Below are positions 58,601 through 64,000 of a stretch of 64,000 nucleotides of DNA, one piece after another. Numbering within the stretch: the stretch's first letter is position 1; every line of letters starts with the position of its first letter. The position numbers were made by a program, and so were the translations under genes. The stretch comes from Halicephalobus mephisto (taxonomy: Eukaryota > Nematoda > Chromadorea > Rhabditida > Panagrolaimidae), in contig SWDT01000166.1 in NCBI GenBank assembly GCA_009193035.1, positions 1 through 64,000 on the forward strand, in the 5' to 3' direction. The notes under the pieces were generated by a model, which saw only the letters and a program-made list of their open reading frames with translations, had not been told where the DNA came from and ran no database searches.

Positions 58601-58934
58601 AACAGTGGTTTCTGCGATGAATTTATCTTCCACAAAATCAGAAAACCAATCTGAACAAACCAACCCCCTCCAACCCCCGCTGCCCGATCCCCAAGTCCTC
58701 GGTCTTCTGCAACGATTATTCACTGCTGGACATGTTCAACATCAGCCTCAGGCCTTGGATCTCAGACAAAATCCAAACGTCGTCCATCAGCAGCCGTTTC
58801 TCGCTCAATCTGGATTTTTCCAAACGGGAAATCTTTTGAGTCAGCAGATCCCGGTAGAGCCAACCCCAGGTCTGGGTGTCAGTGAGCTCCTGAAGCTCGT
58901 CATTTCTAGAAACATGAATTTTGTTAAAAGTTGA
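52670..58934 (+). CDS. bnc-1: Basonuclin-type C2H2 zinc-finger transcription factor
   Basis: Exons 52670-52894, 54559-54687, 56975-57394, 57933-58105 and 58541-58934 give 446 aa in frame. The start is supported by TTTCAG at 52649-52654, a candidate spliced-leader acceptor 15 nt before ATG. The basonuclin hallmark is exon 4: RVQCDKCLHTFCDKGALKIH, then HLREMHMCTVPGCN, FPSKRSRNRHS and NPNMH, a linked pair of C2H2 fingers almost identical in pattern to vertebrate BNC1/2 and related to disconnected. Exon 2 (ALPIHLKVLYDSIL ... FHRGYILQ) is the conserved N-terminal basonuclin region. Exon 3 is Ser/Pro-rich and the C-terminus is Gln/Pro-rich. Only one finger pair is present, against three in vertebrates. 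In C. elegans bnc-1 specifies motor-neuron identity. Introns hold a 5S copy, a tRNA-Trp and tandem repeats; 5' exons may be missing. Confidence 0.9.
53103..53365. repeat. Inverted repeat arm (partner 46845-47115)
   Basis: Reverse complement of the 46.8-47.1 kb block, lying in the first bnc-1 intron. Confidence 0.8.
53733..53849 (+). rRNA. 5S rRNA-like gene, copy 10
   Basis: Core intact (GCCATCCCGTTTGCTCTGG and TTGGATCGGAGACG) with a T5 terminator. It has the 4-nt deletion at the leader junction. Located in bnc-1 intron 1, same strand as that gene. Confidence 0.65.
54115..54480. repeat. 72-bp tandem repeat, about 5 copies
   Basis: AGCTCCAATAAATGAGATGG recurs at about 72-bp intervals (54125, 54197, 54269, 54341). 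The repeat stops just before exon 2 of bnc-1. Confidence 0.85.
54760..56700. other. bnc-1 intron 2, mostly AT-rich
   Basis: No gene seen. There are two copies of AATCCACTTTCCTTGTTA(G/A)A near 56320-56390 and an approximate duplicate of the 56000-56130 block at 56160-56300. Confidence 0.5.
56772..56844 (-). tRNA. tRNA-Trp (CCA)
   Basis: A 73-nt cloverleaf on the minus strand. Acceptor GACTCGG/CCGGGTC has one G-U pair. The anticodon stem TCTGA/TCAGA holds loop CTCCAGA, so the anticodon is CCA, and the T stem is GCGTG/CACGT. The A box TGGCGCAATTGG and B box GTTCAAGTC are present; the latter varies from GGTTCGANTCC. A T7 terminator follows. It lies antisense in bnc-1 intron 2. Confidence 0.95.
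57430..57730. repeat. Tandem repeat of 93-116 bp in a bnc-1 intron
   Basis: CCAAATACCGTAGAAATTA recurs three times (57478, 57571, 57687), each with TTTTTATGATTTTTATTA upstream. Confidence 0.75.
58190..58540. repeat. Tandem AT repeat with TTACTGTAA in bnc-1 intron 4
   Basis: About seven units of roughly 50-57 bp containing TTACTGTAATTTTTTA or its complement form, plus GAAAAATTTTCGTTTTA. Confidence 0.7.
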
Positions 58935-58939
58935 AACAT

Positions 58940-60060
58940 TTTTGGGATTTTTTAGTCGAAGAAAAAATTTCAAATTTTATTTTTATGCATCTTCAAAAAG
59001 GTTCAATAATTATAATTATTTTAAAAATCTTTTCAGACACGATTACTGTATAAATATGGAATTTTATAATTACAGTAATCAAATTCGAAATTTTTCTTTG
59101 AAGTAAATTTATCAATGCTGAATTTAAAGGTCAACAAAAGTCAAATCGAATCATCATTGATAAATTTATTTTAAAAATAAATCTATCAATTTTAAATTTA
59201 TTAAGAAATTTAATAAAAATAAATTTAATATTGATAAATTTATTTTTAAAATCTCGAATTAGATTACTGTAATTATTTCTTATATGTTTACAGTAATCTA
59301 ATTTTAAAAATAAATTCATTAATTTTAAATTTATTAAAAAATTTAATAAAAATAATTTTTTTTAAAATCTCGAATTAGATTACTGTAATTATTTCTTATA
59401 TATTTACAGTAATCTAATTTTAAAAATAAATTTATCAATTTTAAATTTATTAAAAAATTTAATAAAAATAAATTTTTTTTTAAATTTTGAATTAGATTAC
59501 TGTAATTATTTCTTATATTTACAGTAATCTAATTTTAAAAATAAATTTATCAATTTTAAATTTATTAAAAAATTTAATAAAAATGAAATTCGAAATTTTC
59601 ATCTTCAATAAAAATCCCAAATTTTTTTCATTTATCTTTATTCATTTTATTGTGCCTTTTCCGTTCCCTGGTACTCGATTAACGAATCGCTGCGGTTTGT
59701 CTCACTTATTTCCCAAAAATTAAAAAATTTTTCTTCACTTTTTTAAACTCTCAACTGGCGGCGATTCGTAATCGAGAAAAGGATCTTCAAGTACTGTTTT
59801 GCTTTAAATCCAAAAAAAACTAAAATTAAATCAAAGCTTTAATTTTGGCTCAATGAATATCTTCCAAAAATTGTTTTTTTTTTCAGGTTATTTTTAAATA
59901 AAATTTTTGACAATTTTTTATTTTTATTTTTTCTTCGAGATGTCCATCGATGACCGGTCGCGGAAATTACGGACAGACATGTCTGTTATCGAGACCAGAC
60001 TTGTCTTTCAAGTCCGATTTTTCGAGAACTCCACTCTTGACTAGTTCCATTTTTTAATTT
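58940..60060. other. Intergenic spacer after bnc-1, with a 115-bp tandem hairpin repeat at 59130-59600
   Basis: TTTACAGTAATCTAATTTTA recurs at 59288, 59404 and 59519 (116 and 115 bp). In each unit AGATTACTGTAA faces TTACAGTAATCT across about 18 nt, so each can form a hairpin. 59640-60060 holds the likely promoter of the next gene. Confidence 0.7.
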
Positions 60061-60063
60061 TCC

Positions 60064-60649
60064 ATGTCTCCAGAAGCCCCCCCACCGTACTACGCTCCCA
60101 TCCAAGCCCAACTGGATAAACGATGTGAATATCTTTGTAAAAAAATAATTTACTTATTTTACGGTATTATCGCCATCGTCGGAGGTGTTTATTTATTTTT
60201 ATTTCTTCGTCGAAATGAATTCCAAAATTTCAATCCAACGACAGAATGGTTTTTCGGAATTCATTTAGTTATGCTTGTTTTCATGTCTGGTTACGGTATC
60301 ATAGCCGTTAAAAAACAAAATCGAAAACATTTCAAACCAGTCGTTTTTTGTGCTGTAAGTTAATTTTTAAATCCTACAGTATAACAAAAAAAATTTTTAT
60401 TTTTAGATTTATTCTGCTTTTTTAATTCCAATTTTTGGTTTTTTCTTCGATTTTTTCCAAAAAACCGAATCCACAGACCTCCACATCCGGTCCCATACCG
60501 AAACCCTTTCCCTCATGCTTACAGTAATCAGCTGCGGAGCCCTGTTCCCCATCTACTCCCTCCACCACGCCTTCAAACAAGCCGACCATTTCAAAAATAG
60601 CGGAATTTTACTTTTTCCCGAAGGAAGTTACGAAGAACCCAAACAATAA
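60064..60649 (+). CDS. Small four-transmembrane protein, unknown function
   Basis: Exons 60064-60354 and 60407-60649 give 177 aa. The N-terminus is Pro-rich and cytosolic-looking (SPEAPPPYYAP). Four hydrophobic helices follow: IIYLFYGIIAIVGGVYLFLF, GIHLVMLVFMSGYGIIAV, AIYSAFLIPIFGFFFDFF and LSLMLTVISCGALFPIYSL. The tail FPEGSYEEPKQ is acidic. AATAAA at 60679-60684 is a good polyadenylation signal 30 bp past the stop. I recognise no family; a nematode tetraspan membrane protein is the safest description. It is convergent with the nucleotidyltransferase gene, with 358 bp between stops. Confidence 0.8.
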
Positions 60650-61007
60650 CAACATTACTGTAGCTTACTGTATCGTATAATAAACGTCTAGATTCATTTT
60701 ATAAATTATAATTTTTCAATTTTTTTCGAAAAAACTAAACTTAAAAGTCCTAGCATCCAGTCCCATGTCGAAACCCTCTTCTTCCCACTTACAGTAACCC
60801 ACACTAAAACCTCATTACTCATCACATTTCCAACCAAATTCAATATTAAAAAATAAAATTCTATTTTCAAATTTTCCAAAAAAAAACCCTTACCGTATCC
60901 TTTAATAAGAACCTAATTTCCAACCAAATTCAATATTTTAAAAATAAAATTCTATTTTCAAATTTTCCAAAAAAACCCTTACCGTATCCTTTAATAAAAA
61001 CCTAATT
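60650..61007. repeat. Convergent spacer with a duplicated 85-bp block
   Basis: CCTTACCGTATCCTTTAATA and CCAACCAAATTCAATATT recur twice between about 60825 and 61010. Confidence 0.6.
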
Positions 61008-63337
61008 TTATATACATTTCAATTTCTCAAACCACGGTTTCCATTCTGCATAACTTCTAAAATGACCAGCTTCTGGAAAATGAGGAAAACTGTCAATCAA
61101 CATTCCCGCTCGCATTTTCCTGTGGATAAAACTGATTGCCGTCGAGAACGCATCTGGTATGTATTCCGATTTGCAGATAGAAACATTAGAATAAGGATCA
61201 AAAATTTGCAATTGTGATTTTTCTTGTTTCGTTATTTTCCGTTTAGTCACAATTCCTCTTCCAATATTGATTACTGAATTTTTAACATCGAAATTTCTGT
61301 AGTAATTTACCATTTCAACGATCAATTGGCTTACTGTTTTCGTATTTTCACTTTTCCAATCTAAAAAACTAAATCATTATTAAAATTTTTAATTATTTTA
61401 CCATTCTCAAATCCGCCTATAGATCCATCTACCAATTTCAGAACTTTGTCAATCGGCAAATCCGGGCCTACTCTATGTGGATGAGTAGAACACAGAACTG
61501 GCAAAACCGGCTTCTGCATCTGAAAACCCAAAAATAACTTTAAACTAAAATTCCAAAATTAATTTTAAATTCAAAATTAATTTTAAATTAAAAAATTATT
61601 TTAAATATTTTAAAAAATTTGAATAAAAACTATTTCGAAACTCGTAACCCAACTTCTAGATTCTGAAGCCAAAGTCAAAATTACTCTTCAGAATCTTCAG
61701 ATGCGATTACGTTATTCTAAAATTTTTGTTAAAATTAAAAACTATTTAAAATTTTTAAAAAATGCAGAATTATCTAGAATTAAAAAATGAAATCCCTACC
61801 GTTCTACATTGTAGGAAATGTACTGTCAACATCATCAGATGGTAACTGGACAACAAGCCGCCTTTGCTATTCCTCAATCCTAAAGCTTCGAATAACCTCT
61901 TGATGTAGAAATAAACCTGAGGAAACCTCGGATCTATCGAGACATAGTGTTTAGCCAAGTTCGTATTTCTGATAGCTTGAAAATTGGACATTGGAAGTTG
62001 AATATCCATCGAAAGACCAAGTTTGAAATTGACAATCATAATAGGAACAGCCAAATTCACGAAGGACTTCATCGTCGAAACTTCTAGTCGACGGTCTTCT
62101 GACGCCAGTTCCGAAGTCAGCTGCTCCAATTGAGAAAAAAAATCTACAATTATATTATTGTAAAAATTAAAATTAATTTTTTTACAAAATTGTCTCGAAG
62201 GAAATTTTTTAGAAAAAAATCAAAATTTCAATTTTCTGTGGTAATTTCGTAATTCATTATGTATTTAAGAATTTCTAAAACTTGGCAGAAATTAAAGTAG
62301 TTCAAAATTTCGATTTTTCACTATTGTAATTTTGTAATTTTTTAAACAAATTTGAAAGTTTTTAAATTTTTAAATTAAAGCTACATAAGGTACGTAATTC
62401 TTTATCCATCTTCTAAAATTCGTTTTCGCATATAAAATTACAAAAAATGATCGAAAAAAATTCAAAAATAATCCTCAAAAATCGTTTTGTAAAATTTAAA
62501 TTTAAACAACTCACATTCTCGGAAATCAGTGTTTTGATGGATATCTTTGTAGAATTTTTCATCTTCGGTGAAAAAACATAAATCAATGTCGGAAGCAGAA
62601 TCATAAATAAGTCCAGTAGCTGACGATCCCACAGAAACCAACCTCGATCTTCCAGGAATACAGAGCTTTCTTTCAATAAGTTCAATAAGTGGTTTTCGCT
62701 CAGCTATAACCTGAAACATGGTAATCATGGTGAATAAACGTTGAACATACGAAAAATTTGGAGTTCATATATAAAAAGTTAAAATTAATAAATTAAAATT
62801 AAAATTCATATATGAAAAGTTAAAATTAATAAATAAAAATTAAAATTCATATATGAAAAGTTAAAATCAATACACAAAAAGTTAAAATTAATAAATTAAA
62901 ATTAAAATTCATATATGAAAAGTTAAAATCAATACACAAAAAGTTGAAATTAATAAATTAAAATTAAAATTCATATATGAAAAGTTAAAATTAATAAATA
63001 AAAACTAAAATTAATACACAAAAAGTTAAAATTACTGAATAAAAACCAAAATTCATGCATGAAAAAGTAAATTTATATATGAAAACTTACTTTTTCATAA
63101 ACTCTCCTCCTGTTGACTTCGCTGTGTTCTAATAATTTATTCAGATAATTCATTTTTTCCTTATATTGACTAGAAATGAGTTCAACAAAGTTTTCATTGT
63201 TATTTCTGGGCTTTGGAGTTGGTTCAGGAGCTGGAAAAAATTATATATGAAAAATTTGAAATCGAAACTCTACCTATAGACGAAGCTGCAGAAGAACACG
63301 CTCTGATGGATACGGTAGAAACGGTTCTTGTCAACAT
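61008..63337 (-). CDS. GLD-2/Cid1-type poly(A) or poly(U) polymerase
   Basis: Minus-strand exons 63337-63274, 63230-63091, 62710-62515, 62143-61800, 61519-61402 and 61360-61008 give 404 aa. ATG follows TTTCAG (63345-63340) by two bases, which suggests a trans-spliced start. The nucleotidyltransferase core is clear: GSSATGLIYDSASDIDLC has the GS motif and the first two catalytic Asp (DID), and the third is in LGLSMDIQL. The PAP-associated region follows (LIVEMVNYYRNFD, then FDPYSNVSI). All three carboxylates are kept, so an active non-canonical terminal transferase is expected, adding A or U to RNA 3' ends. No RNA-binding domain is visible, so it may need a partner as GLD-2 does. Which PUP/GLD/CID member it is cannot be told here. 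Confidence 0.88.
62760..63070. repeat. Intronic tandem AT repeat
   Basis: Units of about 58 bp alternating ATTCATATATGAAAAGTTAA and AATACACAAAAAGTTAAAAT, in the intron between the 63091 and 62710 exon borders. Confidence 0.75.
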
Positions 63338-63684
63338 TTCTGAAACGAAAATAAAAGATTCATCGGGATCGAAAATAAGAAATCTGAGATCAAAGGATTC
63401 CTAGAATTTCGAAGTTGCTGCAAAAATTCGAAAATTTTCGGAACACTTCGCCAAAGAAAAATTTAAAACCTTAGGTAAAAAATAAAACACTTTATTTGAA
63501 ATTTTCTCCAATATAATTCTTATTCGAAAAATATAATTTTAAAGCAGATTTTGAAGAGATTTAAAATGATTAACAATAATGTAATTTTTTTGAAAATTAA
63601 AAATTAAAAGTTCCTTGGTGTTGTGTGAATCAACGCCAATTATCCTAGTTTTCAGTTTCGGAATCTTTTTAGTGTTCTTCCGCC

Positions 63685-64000
63685 ATGGACCCTGCTGCTT
63701 CTTCTTTTCCTCCAGAATCCGATCCCTCAGAAGCAGACTCTACTACTGCTGCTCCGGATGTTGATTCCAACTCGACAACTCAGTACCCGTCGAGTGAAAT
63801 TGAACCCGTTCCTCAAACTTGGGAAGAAGCCCAGAAGGCCGGCTACAGCAAGAACGGATGGCGTCGTGCATTGAAGAAAACAAAAAAATTAGCTCATCGT
63901 CATGCCCTGCGGGCTCGGGAAAGAGAACTTCGAAGAGAAAAGAGAAAGAAAGCCAAGGAAGACGGGACCTTTGTACCTAAGCCTAAAAAGTACAAAATGT
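63685..64000 (+). CDS. 5' part of a probable TRM10-like tRNA methyltransferase
   Basis: ATG in a strong context (CCGCCATGG) opens a frame that stays open to the window end: 105 codons, no stop. A Ser/Thr/Pro-rich acidic start is followed by SKNGWRRALKKTKKLAHRHA and a highly basic helix (RARERELRREKRKKAKEDG). The SK...KK.K start and basic helix are how TRM10/TRMT10 proteins begin before the SPOUT domain, which would lie beyond the edge. TTTTTAG at 63666-63672 may be the acceptor for a leader. Other basic nucleolar proteins are possible. Confidence 0.5.
   Translation, partial: MDPAASSFPPESDPSEADSTTAAPDVDSNSTTQYPSSEIEPVPQTWEEAQKAGYSKNGWRRALKKTKKLAHRHALRARERELRREKRKKAKEDGTFVPKPKKYKM

Overview
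The window is nuclear DNA from a nematode, most likely Caenorhabditis or a close rhabditid. The evidence is AT-rich spacers, short introns closing on TTTTAG/TTTCAG, TTTCAG sites a few bases before start codons (candidate spliced-leader acceptors), a serpentine receptor, C6 domains, a basonuclin gene, and a nematode-type leucine-like tRNA with a UAU anticodon. The 5S-like sequences differ clearly from the C. elegans 5S as I remember it. All gene models were joined by hand from reading frame and splice sites, and each one closes in frame.

Left part (1-21.2 kb): a three-exon 7TM receptor (3318-4782, -), a secreted C6-domain gene with a premature stop (9043-9824, -), a single-exon, very diverged protein that may be an Hsp70-fold relic (10718-12292, +), and two neighbouring genes (14015-17615 and 18953-21180, +). 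The two neighbours share a repeated Cys/His module, C-x2-C...H-x3-C, that I cannot assign to a known family. Spacers hold minisatellites, LTR-like and MITE-like repeats, and a tRNA-headed SINE candidate.

Middle (21.2-40 kb): a 19-exon NACHT/WD-repeat STAND protein (21195-36473, -, 1782 aa) that appears to end in a CaaX prenylation box. Its introns carry the nev-type tRNA, solo LTRs, MITEs, 5S copies and palindromic minisatellites. Upstream of it lies a mitochondrial ABCB10-type half transporter (37764-39927, -, 647 aa).

Right part (40-64 kb): a 12 kb gene-poor stretch with satellites and a cluster of 5S rRNA-like units in both orientations. Then follow a basonuclin orthologue (bnc-1, 52670-58934, +) with a tRNA-Trp inside an intron, a small four-TM protein (60064-60649, +), a GLD-2/Cid1-type nucleotidyltransferase (61008-63337, -), and the 5' end of a probable TRM10-like gene cut by the window edge.

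The genes do not form one pathway. The most notable points are ten dispersed 5S rRNA units with shared flanks, the UAU tRNA with a long variable arm, the unassigned Cys/His repeat pair, and the CaaX ending of the NACHT-WD protein.
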